From Flavobacteriales bacterium (lineage in GTDB: Bacteria; Bacteroidota; Bacteroidia; Flavobacteriales_D; Sanyastnellaceae): a DNA stretch of 43,665 nucleotides. The stretch is from assembly GCA_027488435.1 (NCBI GenBank), contig JAIYBR010000221.1, forward strand, positions 1-43,665, read 5' to 3'. Shown piece by piece: positions 27,305-36,266 of this stretch; within the stretch, counting starts at the first letter, position 1; every line of letters starts with the position of its first letter. Position numbers and translations under genes: made by a program. A model generated the notes under the pieces. The model searched no databases, was not told where the DNA came from, and saw only the letters and a program-made list of their open reading frames with translations.

Positions 27305-28300
27305 TTGAAAATTGTGGGCAGTTTTAATTGGTATCGGATAATTTCATTTTTTTTGGTAGCTTCGATTAACGATGCTGCCTTTGCTGGTTTTTTGGAATAT
27401 GGTCCGTTATCGGATACGCTCATCATCGATTCTGATACCATATACATTGAGCAAGATGAAGTGACTATTGCCATTGATTCAGCCTTCCGCCAACCCGTTG
27501 TTCTGAAGCCCATGCGAAAACAGCTGTGGTGTGCTTCTATTTCAGCGGGAGTTCACAATACGTTGGCCACGGTCTTATCAAATTCAAATACGTTGCGTTT
27601 ACTCAATGATTTCGCAGGTTTACCTTCGCTCCTGCAGCCCAGCTTCAGCATTGGTGGTGAATTCGGGATGCGATTTCTTACCATCGAAGGAAATCAGGGG
27701 ACATTGGAACTAACAGCCTCTGCTGCTTTTGCGTTTAATAGAATAAGAATTGGTTACACTTCGCTGAAGTCTCCGCAGCAGTTGCAGGAAGACAGCATTG
27801 TTGCGTTTTCTTCGGATGCGAATGAACTACTGATGTCTTATTTTACAATTACGGAGCCACCGGATATTGGTGAGGTTGACACGTTGTCTATTGCACTGAA
27901 CAGTCCCGTGCTCGTTTACAATACCCGGGATGTCTTGGCTACAGTAAGAGCCACATTCAGTCGGGGGTTTAAGTATCCGCGCTTTTTCGTAGAAACGGGT
28001 GTAGCTAAAAGGTTTGTTCAAACAGCGAATACTAGTGACCCTTTCTATTTGATCAACGAGAAAGGAGAGTGGACCACCGTGACATCGGAAAAACTAGAGA
28101 AGCGCAACCTGCTTGTGCCTCATTTTGCGCTGGGAATTGAAAGAAATATCGGCGGTGAATTTTCTTCAAGTAATCGATTTATAACGCTCGGTGCTAGTGT
28201 AAGCGGATCGTTTCCCTCGGCCACTTTTAGCAGTAATGCGCTGCTCACAGTTGAGTTAAAGAGTGTCGGCGTGATGCTTTTTGCTCGTTGGTTTTTTTAG
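27305..28300 (+). CDS. Outer-membrane beta-barrel-like hypothetical protein (non-ATG start)
   Basis: Signal peptide-like MKIVGSFNWYRIISFFLVASINDAAFAG (TTG 27305 or GTG 27314); beta-rich sequence ending in aromatic FARWFF. Confidence 0.65.
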   Translation: MKIVGSFNWYRIISFFLVASINDAAFAGFLEYGPLSDTLIIDSDTIYIEQDEVTIAIDSAFRQPVVLKPMRKQLWCASISAGVHNTLATVLSNSNTLRLLNDFAGLPSLLQPSFSIGGEFGMRFLTIEGNQGTLELTASAAFAFNRIRIGYTSLKSPQQLQEDSIVAFSSDANELLMSYFTITEPPDIGEVDTLSIALNSPVLVYNTRDVLATVRATFSRGFKYPRFFVETGVAKRFVQTANTSDPFYLINEKGEWTTVTSEKLEKRNLLVPHFALGIERNIGGEFSSSNRFITLGASVSGSFPSATFSSNALLTVELKSVGVMLFARWFF

Positions 28301-28351
28301 TCATTTTAATAATGTAATTATGCTATCTTAGCAACATTACAAGAGCTAATC

Positions 28352-29377
28352 ATGAGAAGTTTGCTTTTAATTTTCATGGCTTCATTGCCAATGATTCTCC
28401 GAGCTCAACTCGACAATGGGAGTTTTGAATCGATTAGTTCTATGCCCAATGGTTTAGGTCAATGGCAAAGAGCAACAGGATGGTCGAATGCAGGAAGCAG
28501 TGAATCAACGCCCGATCTTCTTCACTACGATGCGGTAAGTTCTTGCGATTTGCCTGAGACATCAATGGGGATCGTTCAATCATTTGATGGTGATGCCGTG
28601 ATGGGGCTTGCCATTTGTGGTCGATCAAATACAAACGTGCGAGAATACATCAGCACACGACTTTCTGAGCCCCTTGTTGCTGGTAAACCTTACGCTGTTG
28701 CTTTTCGAATGACGAATGGTAGTCATTTACCGACATCTCAGGCAGGGCTCGCCGTGAACGGGATAGGAATCCACTTTGGTATGTCACCTGCGATGCAGAC
28801 AGGCACAAATCCAATCAGCACACAGCCTCAATTGAAAATAGAGTCAACCGTCTATTCCTCTGAATGGCAGACGTTTCTCTTTACTTTTTATCCGCAAGAA
28901 GCTTACGAGTATATGACGGTCGGATTGTTTGGTGAAGATGCCGATAAGAATATACAGATTTTCAGAGGCACCAATCCAAGCGTAGCCTACTACTTCTTCG
29001 ATTACTTCACTATTGAACCACTTTGGTCGAATGGTGAGGAAGTAGAGGAGGAGGATAGCTCTAAGGTGGTTCTTGAGCCCATTTCAGGAGGGGGGCAGTT
29101 TTTTATACCGAATACATTTACGCCGAATGGCGATGGTAATAATGATCGTTTTATTCCCATTTCATACAGTGAAAAGGAGTGGACGGTAGAAGTCTTTAGC
29201 CCGTGGGGAACCAAAGTGTTTGATTCAAATCAGCTAACCAATGGGTGGGATGGTGCCTTTGAAGGTTCCCCATGCTCTCCGGGTGCCTATGTCTGGCAGA
29301 TCACATATTGGAGAAATCTGCCCAATGGTAAAAGACAACGTGAGGATAGGAGGGGAATGTTTCATTTGGTGCGTTGA
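28352..29377 (+). CDS. T9SS substrate with gliding motility-associated (type B) C-terminal domain
   Basis: C-terminus FFIPNTFTPNGDGNNDRFIPI...VEVFSPWGTKVFDSNQLTNGWDGAFEGSPCSPGAYVWQITYW...GMFHLVR. Confidence 0.92.
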   Translation: MRSLLLIFMASLPMILRAQLDNGSFESISSMPNGLGQWQRATGWSNAGSSESTPDLLHYDAVSSCDLPETSMGIVQSFDGDAVMGLAICGRSNTNVREYISTRLSEPLVAGKPYAVAFRMTNGSHLPTSQAGLAVNGIGIHFGMSPAMQTGTNPISTQPQLKIESTVYSSEWQTFLFTFYPQEAYEYMTVGLFGEDADKNIQIFRGTNPSVAYYFFDYFTIEPLWSNGEEVEEEDSSKVVLEPISGGGQFFIPNTFTPNGDGNNDRFIPISYSEKEWTVEVFSPWGTKVFDSNQLTNGWDGAFEGSPCSPGAYVWQITYWRNLPNGKRQREDRRGMFHLVR

Positions 29378-29419
29378 ATAACAATGTAAATGGCCGTGGC
29401 TTGTCCTTAATTTCGCCTC

Positions 29420-30994
29420 ATGCCGCTCAATTCCTTTCCTGATATCGATTTCAGAAAGCTAAATCCTCTTGTAGTCGATTATTGTAAGGCCAATGCTCAA
29501 GTTAGGACCTTCTATGAGATTGAGCCTTCGCTGCATGCAATTGCGCGCTATGCCAATGAGCGACACTTTTCTTCAAAGGAGTATGACGCTCTTCACTCGG
29601 TTTTATTGAATCAATATGCCAAGTTGGTATCCATTCGGCAGGTCAATGACAACATCCAAGCATTTGCTGATGGTGATGCCATTTGCGTTTCCACAGGACA
29701 TCAGTTGTGTCTTTTCGGAGGTCCGGCATATTTCTTTTATAAAATTATTAGTACAATCAAACTTGCTCAGAATCTTCAATCGCTTGTTCCAACGAAGAAG
29801 GTAGTTCCTGTTTTTTGGCTTGCTAGTGAAGACCATGATCGAGAGGAGATCAATCATACATTTCAAAACGGAGCACGTATTGAATGGAATACAAATCAAA
29901 CGGGTGCAGTTGGACGTTTTACTCTGAATGGATTTGAAGATGTGTTCCAGCGGTGGCTCGATTCGGTTCACGATGAGGGGCTGCGCAAAACACTCCTCGA
30001 GATGTGGAGTCGGGCAATGCAAGTAAATGCATGGTCTGAATTAACCCAATCATGGGTGCATGAGTGTTTCGGTGAATGGGGATTGGTTGTTATCAATCCG
30101 GATGATGCCCGGCTGAAGCAGATGTTTGTGCCCATAGTAAAGCGTGAGCTACTAGAAGGTATTGCCTTCTCATGCGTGGGTAGATCGAATGAAATGCTTG
30201 TGCGGCATGGTTATAACGTTCAGGTGAATCCAAGAGAAATTAATCTGTTCTACTTGAGCCCAAACTCGAGGGTGCGCATCGAAAGAGCAGCCGATACTTG
30301 GCATACGACCGATATGCAACGCACCTGGAGCGAGTCTGAATTGATGGAAGAAGTAGACATGCATCCCGAAAATTTCAGTCCCAATGTGTTGCTTCGACCT
30401 CTTTATCAGGAAACCATTTTACCCAACGTAGCGTACGTTGGTGGTCCGGGCGAATTAGCCTACTGGCTTCAATTAAATGCGTTGTTTACCGAATGTAAAA
30501 TGATCATGCCGGCATTGGTGTTGCGCGACTCTGCAATTATTTTGTCACAGGCGACCGGTAAGCGTCTTTCTAAATTGGGATTGAAAGCAAGCGATTTGCT
30601 TAGCGATAAGCAAGAACTTATCACAGCTCTTGCCGGCGACAAGCCCGATTTCTCGAATGAAAAGAAAGAGCTTGTCATACTGTTTGAGCGACTGGCCGAG
30701 CGAATTGGGAAAGTTGAACCGACCCTCGTGGCAACAACAATGGCCGATGCGCAACGCGCTTTAGCGGGCATCGATCAGTTGCAAGCCAAAACTTGGAAGG
30801 CAATTAAAATGAAGGAAGAGCAAAAGCTGACCGCTCTCGAAAAAATCTGGGAAGAGATATATCCATCCAATAACTGGCAGGAGCGCTCACAAAATATCTT
30901 GAAGGAAACCTTGGCAAACGACAAAGAAATGATTCGACAATTGTTCAATGCGTTTCAACCTCCGAAAAGTACGCTTGTGATTATTGAGAGTTAA
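29420..30994 (+). CDS. bshC: Bacillithiol biosynthesis cysteine-adding enzyme BshC
   Basis: CVSTGHQLCLFGGPAYFFYKIISTIKLAQ...VVPVFWLASEDHDREEINHTF...LPNVAYVGGPGELAYWLQL. Confidence 0.95.
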   Translation: MPLNSFPDIDFRKLNPLVVDYCKANAQVRTFYEIEPSLHAIARYANERHFSSKEYDALHSVLLNQYAKLVSIRQVNDNIQAFADGDAICVSTGHQLCLFGGPAYFFYKIISTIKLAQNLQSLVPTKKVVPVFWLASEDHDREEINHTFQNGARIEWNTNQTGAVGRFTLNGFEDVFQRWLDSVHDEGLRKTLLEMWSRAMQVNAWSELTQSWVHECFGEWGLVVINPDDARLKQMFVPIVKRELLEGIAFSCVGRSNEMLVRHGYNVQVNPREINLFYLSPNSRVRIERAADTWHTTDMQRTWSESELMEEVDMHPENFSPNVLLRPLYQETILPNVAYVGGPGELAYWLQLNALFTECKMIMPALVLRDSAIILSQATGKRLSKLGLKASDLLSDKQELITALAGDKPDFSNEKKELVILFERLAERIGKVEPTLVATTMADAQRALAGIDQLQAKTWKAIKMKEEQKLTALEKIWEEIYPSNNWQERSQNILKETLANDKEMIRQLFNAFQPPKSTLVIIES

Positions 30995-31407
30995 GTGTGG
31001 TGATAGTCGAGCCATGATTGAAGGAGAATGGCCGCACTTATTTTATCGAGGTTTCCCTTATCTCGACGTGTGCTTTGCTTTGCCCCTGAAGTGATTAAAG
31101 CCTGAGAAGCCATTTTACTCGTAAACATTTCATTCACTCGATGGATTCTGATTTTTACATTTTGTGCTGCAAGCTTTTGCACAAACTCGAGTTGCAAGCC
31201 TGTGATTTCTGAATCTTCTCCATTGAGGTATTTAGCTTCGCCGACGACAACGTCTTCTATTTTTTCTTTCTCGATTAGTTTTTTCAGATACTGCAGAGCC
31301 CCGCTGCTGGGGATAGTCTCTAACGGTGAGGCAATGATGCGCGCCGAATCGGTCATGGCGAGCCCTATGCGAACTGTTCCGAAATCGATGCCCAATGCTT
31401 TACTCAT
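30991..31407 (-). CDS. ruvX: Holliday junction resolvase-like RuvX/YqgF
   Basis: MSKALGIDFGTVRIGLAMTDSARIIASPLETI...VVGEAKYLNGEDSEITG...VNEMFTSKMA...DKISAAILLQSWLD. Start trimmed to ATG 31407; the track ORF extends antisense into dapD. Confidence 0.94.
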   Translation of the reverse strand: MSKALGIDFGTVRIGLAMTDSARIIASPLETIPSSGALQYLKKLIEKEKIEDVVVGEAKYLNGEDSEITGLQLEFVQKLAAQNVKIRIHRVNEMFTSKMASQALITSGAKQSTRRDKGNLDKISAAILLQSWLDYHHT

Positions 31408-31464
31408 GATGATTATTTCAGGTTGTGAATATGCACCAACTATTTTTGACCAAATAAATCGAAG

Positions 31465-32283
31465 ATGACCAATTTGCAATCGATCATTGAATATGCATGG
31501 GATAACCGTGAAGCCCTTCAGGAGAATGAGGCCCAACAAGCTGTTCGCGAAGTAATCGAAAAACTGGATAAGGGTGAGTTGCGAGTAGCCAATCCGAATG
31601 AGAACGGAGGCTGGGATGTCAACGAATGGATTAAAAAGGCGGTGGTCATGTATTTTCCCATTCAGCAAATGAGAACGATGGAGGCGGGACCGATGGAGTT
31701 TCACGACAAAATGGAGCTCAAGCGAAACTATGCGACACTTGGAGTGCGCGTTGTGCCTCATGCTGTAGCTCGCTATGGCGCGTACTTGGCACCCGGCGTT
31801 ATTATGATGCCGAGCTATGTAAACATCGGTGCGTATGTCGATGCAGGAACGATGGTCGACACTTGGGCTACTGTAGGAAGTTGCGCGCAAATAGGGAAGA
31901 ACGTTCACTTGAGTGGTGGTGTTGGAATTGGAGGTGTTCTCGAACCGCTGCAAGCGGCGCCGGTAATTATTGAAGATGGTGCATTCATTGGATCGCGAGC
32001 AATTGTCGTGGAAGGAGTGCGAGTAGGGAAGGAGGCAGTGTTGGGCGCCAACGTAGTGCTCACGAAGACCACACGCATCATCGATGTGAGCGGTCCCGAG
32101 CCCGTTTCGTTTACAGGTGAAATCCCGGATCGCTCGGTGGTCATTCCGGGCGTGGTCAACAAATCATTTCCCGCCGGAGAATTCGGCGTGCCCTGTGCTC
32201 TCATCATAGGAAAACGCAAAGCCAGCACCGATTTGAAAACATCACTCAACGACGCTCTGCGCGATTTCAATGTATCAGCCTAA
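31465..32283 (+). CDS. dapD: 2,3,4,5-tetrahydropyridine-2,6-dicarboxylate N-succinyltransferase
   Basis: GVRVVPHAVARYGAYLAPGVIMMPSYVNIGAYVDAGTMVDTWATVGSCAQIGKNVHLSGGVGIGGVLEPLQAAPVIIEDGAFIGSRAIVVEG, left-handed beta-helix DapD. Confidence 0.97.
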   Translation: MTNLQSIIEYAWDNREALQENEAQQAVREVIEKLDKGELRVANPNENGGWDVNEWIKKAVVMYFPIQQMRTMEAGPMEFHDKMELKRNYATLGVRVVPHAVARYGAYLAPGVIMMPSYVNIGAYVDAGTMVDTWATVGSCAQIGKNVHLSGGVGIGGVLEPLQAAPVIIEDGAFIGSRAIVVEGVRVGKEAVLGANVVLTKTTRIIDVSGPEPVSFTGEIPDRSVVIPGVVNKSFPAGEFGVPCALIIGKRKASTDLKTSLNDALRDFNVSA

Positions 32284-32292
32284 GTTCCACAC

Positions 32293-33288
32293 GTGAAAAA
32301 ATTTCTTGTCATACAAACAGCTTTCATTGGTGATGTGATTCTCGCTACTGCAGTGACAGAGCAACTACACAAGCATTTTCCGGATGCTCAAATCAGCATG
32401 CTTGTGCGTGCCGGTAATGAGACGCTTTTTCAAGGACATCCATTTATTCATCGCGTACATGTTTGGAACAAAAGATCGGCGAAATACCAAAATCTGTTCA
32501 AGCTTATACGCACTATTCGCGCTGAACATTTCGATGGCGTCATCAACTTGCAACGTCATACTGCGTCTGCGCTTATAACCTTTTTGTCGGGTGCCGTTAA
32601 AACCTCCGGATTCAGTTCATCTGCACTTTCTGTTTTCTTCTCGCACAGAGTCAAACATCGATTGGGAAAAAGGAATGAGCTGGAATATATTCACGAAGTT
32701 GATCGCTGCTTGCAACTTACGACACCCTGGTTGAAAGTGGAAAAGGCAAAACCTGTGCTTTATCCGACCACGAATGATTTTTCTGCTGTGACTCCTTATA
32801 CGAGCAAGCCTTTCATCACAATCAGTCCATCTTCGGTGTGGTTCACGAAGCAAGCGCCGGTGGAAGTATGGCGAGAGCTTATCGCTGCTCGCACCGATGT
32901 TCAGATTTACTTGTTGGGAGGGCCGGGCGACAGCAGTCTCTGCGATTCACTCGCCTCAAACAATACACATGTTTCCGTTCTTGCCGGTAAGCTATCGCTC
33001 TTGCAATCGGCCGCGCTTATGAAACAGGCCGAGATGAACTATACCAACGACAGCGCTCCGCTGCATTTGTGCTCTGCTGTGAATGCGCCTGTAAGGGCCG
33101 TATTCTGCAGTACTATTCCGGAATTTGGTTTTGGTCCTCTGTCCAACAATTCCGGCATAGTTCAATCACGGCTTGAGCTTCCCTGCAAACCTTGCGGTAA
33201 TCATGGTAAATCGGCTTGTCCGAAGGGGCATTTCGATTGCGGTAAAATTTCCCTGCCCGATTTGCTTCACACTGAAACGGTAGCATGA
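32293..33288 (+). CDS. Glycosyltransferase family 9 (ADP-heptose:LPS heptosyltransferase-like), GTG start
   Basis: KKFLVIQTAFIGDVILATAVTEQLHKHFPDAQISMLVRAGNETLFQGHPFI...YTNDSAPLHLCSAVNAPVRAVFCST...CKPCGNHGKSACPKGHFDC. Confidence 0.92.
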   Translation: MKKFLVIQTAFIGDVILATAVTEQLHKHFPDAQISMLVRAGNETLFQGHPFIHRVHVWNKRSAKYQNLFKLIRTIRAEHFDGVINLQRHTASALITFLSGAVKTSGFSSSALSVFFSHRVKHRLGKRNELEYIHEVDRCLQLTTPWLKVEKAKPVLYPTTNDFSAVTPYTSKPFITISPSSVWFTKQAPVEVWRELIAARTDVQIYLLGGPGDSSLCDSLASNNTHVSVLAGKLSLLQSAALMKQAEMNYTNDSAPLHLCSAVNAPVRAVFCSTIPEFGFGPLSNNSGIVQSRLELPCKPCGNHGKSACPKGHFDCGKISLPDLLHTETVA

Positions 33289-34220
33289 AGTTTACCACTG
33301 AAATACCTGTCGCCCGGTCGGAACATCAAATCAATGTTTCAGATAAACTGCTTCTTGCAGGCTCCTGTTTTGCCCAGGAGATGGGCCATTGGTTACAGCA
33401 AAGACGTTTTGACGTCAATCTGAATCCCAACGGAATTCTGTTTCAACCCTCCGTGATAGCGCGTTGCTTGCGCCGAGCAATTCTGCAACGGAAGTACGAT
33501 GAGAAGGAACTCGTTCTGAATAATAGCCTTTATCATTCTTTTGACTTTCATGGTTTGTTTAGCTCAGAAAAAACAGCTGAGCTTGTTTTAAAGTTGAATA
33601 CACAACTGGCGAGTTCTTGTGAGTCAATGTCCAATGCATCAACGCTCCTCTTAACATGGGGTTCTGCTTGGGGATATAAATGGAAAGCAACCAACGAGTG
33701 GGTTTCTAATTGCCATAAAATACCTCAGGAAAAGTTTACCAAGGAATTGATGTCTTCCGATGAAATTGTAGAGGAGTATCAGGTTCTTTTGAATGAATTA
33801 TGGTCGATTAATCCGCACCTGAAAGTCATTATTTCGGTAAGTCCTGTGCGCTATTGGAGAGATGGGGCGCAAGGAAATCAATTGTCGAAAGCTCATTTGC
33901 TAATTGCTGCTAGTAAACTCGCAGCTAATAATGCCGCTGTTCATTATTTCCCGGCCTATGAAATCATGATGGATGAACTTCGCGATTATCGATTTTACAA
34001 TCCTGACATGTTGCATCCTACGTCTCAGGCAGTCGACTTTATCATTGGTAAGTTTCAGGAAATGTTTTTTTCGGAAAAGGCGAAGCAATTTGTGGTGCGT
34101 TCAGAGCCGCTTATCCGATTTCTGGGACATCGCCCATTGCAAGAAGATGAACGTGTTTGGCTGGAAAAGCGCTCGCTCAAGGAACAAGAGCTTATTCAAT
34201 TATTGAAGACTTACAAATGA
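33285..34220 (+). CDS. GSCFA domain protein
   Basis: LLLAGSCFAQEMGHWLQQRRFDVNLNPNGILFQP contains the GSCFA signature; ATGA overlap with the preceding gene. Confidence 0.93.
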   Translation: MKFTTEIPVARSEHQINVSDKLLLAGSCFAQEMGHWLQQRRFDVNLNPNGILFQPSVIARCLRRAILQRKYDEKELVLNNSLYHSFDFHGLFSSEKTAELVLKLNTQLASSCESMSNASTLLLTWGSAWGYKWKATNEWVSNCHKIPQEKFTKELMSSDEIVEEYQVLLNELWSINPHLKVIISVSPVRYWRDGAQGNQLSKAHLLIAASKLAANNAAVHYFPAYEIMMDELRDYRFYNPDMLHPTSQAVDFIIGKFQEMFFSEKAKQFVVRSEPLIRFLGHRPLQEDERVWLEKRSLKEQELIQLLKTYK

Positions 34221-34221
34221 A

Positions 34222-34244
34222 AAAAGCCGCTCATGGCGGCTTTT
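34222..34244. terminator. Hairpin terminator between convergent genes
   Basis: AAAAGCCGC-TCATG-GCGGCTTTT. Confidence 0.8.
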
Positions 34245-34266
34245 GTTAGAATGAAATTTCAGCTTC

Positions 34267-34611
34267 TTATTTGTGTGGAGCTGCATTTTTTTCTTCAGTA
34301 TAAAACTTCGTAATCGGATTAACCTGAATATGCACATTGGCTCCGTTTTGTTGAAGCGCTATATGCTCTCCTTCCCCGATTAAAACCTGATCGGTTGTTG
34401 TGAACTTATATCTCAATGCTGTTAAGTGGCGTTCCTGATCAAATTGAGGTGAGTAGGTGAATACAACGCCCTGTAAATGCAAATCTTTGCGCATTTGATT
34501 CAATTGTTCGCGCGTGGTTTGTCCGCTGATACTCACGTCAATGTTTCCGGTCGATTGTGCGAAGAGGATACGGCTTGCACAAACGATGATGGCTGTGATG
34601 AAGTATTTCAT
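34267..34611 (-). CDS. Hypothetical secreted protein
   Basis: 114 aa with signal peptide MKYFITAIIVCASRILFAQ; no family recognised. Confidence 0.6.
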   Translation of the reverse strand: MKYFITAIIVCASRILFAQSTGNIDVSISGQTTREQLNQMRKDLHLQGVVFTYSPQFDQERHLTALRYKFTTTDQVLIGEGEHIALQQNGANVHIQVNPITKFYTEEKNAAPHK

Positions 34612-34732
34612 GTGTGAAGTTTTGTAAACTTGAATGGCTAGGCAAGTTTACTCCAAAAAAAATCAAGCCTTCTGTTTTTTCTGAAACTTCTTTGGTATAG
34701 CTAAAGTCTACATTTGCAAAAAAAATGTAAGG

Positions 34733-35278
34733 ATGTCAATAGCACAACAACGACGTTTAGATGCAATACGCAACGACCTGTTCAGCGGTGATGATACACG
34801 CGCAGCCAAAGCGATCAGCAGCTGCGAAGAGGATGGATCGGCACCCATGGTTGAACCGTTGATCGCGTTCTTTGCGTCAAATGCTTCCGAATCGCTTCGA
34901 ACCCGAGTGGCCTCTATGCTTGGCTCTCTGAAAGTCTCGAACGTGGAAATCTATTTCTTGCAGGCGCTTTCAAATCCTGAATGGAAACACATCCGAAAGG
35001 ATGTTATCGGGTTTATGTGGAATACCGGCTTGCAACCAGTTGATGCTGTTAGCCAGATTAGTGAATTGGCAGCCTCAGGGGATTATGCCCTCGCATTGGA
35101 ATGTCTTACGCTTTTGGAAAGTATAGAAGATCCTATTCCCGAGGAGCAGCTGCTTGAGAGCATTGCTGTCGTGCACAAGACCAATTCAGAATCCGTTGAT
35201 GTGGACTATAAAAGGTTATTGAATGAGTATATGAACGTGTTGAATTTTCACCGCGCTCAAACAGATCTAAATAGCTAA
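34733..35278 (+). CDS. HEAT-repeat-like hypothetical protein
   Basis: Alpha-helical, AAKAISSCEEDGSAPMVEPLIAFFASNASESLRTRVASMLGSLK; TACATTTG box at 34709-34716. Confidence 0.6.
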   Translation: MSIAQQRRLDAIRNDLFSGDDTRAAKAISSCEEDGSAPMVEPLIAFFASNASESLRTRVASMLGSLKVSNVEIYFLQALSNPEWKHIRKDVIGFMWNTGLQPVDAVSQISELAASGDYALALECLTLLESIEDPIPEEQLLESIAVVHKTNSESVDVDYKRLLNEYMNVLNFHRAQTDLNS

Positions 35279-35282
35279 TGCT

Positions 35283-36227
35283 ATGAGTTGGATGAATGAG
35301 TTTACTATTTCGGAAGAAGTGCATGCCGCTCTCAACGAGCATAGGCCTGTGGTAGCGCTCGAGAGTACCATCATTTCTCATGGCATGCCTTTTCCCGATA
35401 ATTTGGCCGTAGCGCGTGAAGTTGAGCATGCAGTGAGAAGCAATGGTGCAGTGCCCGCAACCATCGCCATACTGAACGGTAAAGTTTGTATTGGATTGGA
35501 GTCGGCTGCGCTCGAGCGCTTTGCGCAGGCAACAAATGTGATGAAATGCAGTCGACGTGATCTTCCATTTGCGATTACTCAGGGCATCAACGGAGCAACA
35601 ACGGTAGCTGCTACCATGATTCTGGCCGAAATGGCGGGAATACAAGTCTTCGCCACCGGTGGCATTGGTGGTGTGCACCGCGGAGCAGAGTCGACGTGGG
35701 ATGTATCAGCCGATCTTCCCGAATTCGCCCAAACGAATGTGGCTGTCGTAAGTGCAGGTGCAAAGGCTATTCTCGATTTACCTAAGACACTGGAGTATCT
35801 CGAAACTGCAGGAGTGCCCGTGATAGGTTATCAAACCACCGAATTTCCCGCTTTCTATTCGCGCACATCGGGACTCCCATTAACCCTGTCCCTGAATACT
35901 ACATCTGAAATCGCAGCTTTCATTCATGAAAAACGGCGCATGAATCTTTCAGGCGGAACGATAGTCGCCAATCCGATTCCGGCACAATTTGAAATAACGC
36001 GCGAGAAAATTGAGCCTGCAATAGAGCAGGCCATAGCGGAATCTGTTCGCGCCGGAGTGAGTGGAAAGGAGCTAACTCCGTTTCTCTTGAAGCAAATGCA
36101 TAGCATAACGGGCGGTAACAGCCAGGCGGCTAACAAGGAACTTGTTCTCCATAATGCAAAGGTTGCCGCTCAGATAGCAGTTGACCTTGCAGCCATCAAA
36201 AAAAAACACACTTTCATAGCACTTTGA
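35283..36227 (+). CDS. psuG: Pseudouridine-5'-phosphate glycosidase
   Basis: VVALESTIISHGMPFPDNLAVAREVEHAVRSNGAVPATIAILNGKVCIGL...GINGATTVAATMILAEMAGIQVFATGGIGGVHRGAESTWDVSADL. Confidence 0.96.
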   Translation: MSWMNEFTISEEVHAALNEHRPVVALESTIISHGMPFPDNLAVAREVEHAVRSNGAVPATIAILNGKVCIGLESAALERFAQATNVMKCSRRDLPFAITQGINGATTVAATMILAEMAGIQVFATGGIGGVHRGAESTWDVSADLPEFAQTNVAVVSAGAKAILDLPKTLEYLETAGVPVIGYQTTEFPAFYSRTSGLPLTLSLNTTSEIAAFIHEKRRMNLSGGTIVANPIPAQFEITREKIEPAIEQAIAESVRAGVSGKELTPFLLKQMHSITGGNSQAANKELVLHNAKVAAQIAVDLAAIKKKHTFIAL

Positions 36228-36254
36228 TATTTCCGCAAAGGGGCCTGTACTCAT

Positions 36255-36262
36255 TATCTTTG
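36255..36262 (+). promoter_or_regulatory. TATCTTTG (TAnnTTTG box) 4 nt upstream of the E1 dehydrogenase ATG
   Basis: cat-TATCTTTG-cgcc-ATG. Confidence 0.5.
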
Positions 36263-36266
36263 CGCC

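Noticed and set aside
31408-31953. N-terminal 182-aa extension of the 320-aa minus-strand ORF 30991-31953
   Set aside because: It is antisense to the strongly supported dapD gene and lacks family features; RuvX begins at MSKALGIDFGT (31407).
35133-35678. 181-aa minus-strand ORF across the HEAT-like/psuG junction
   Set aside because: Antisense to psuG with clear family motifs; no independent support.
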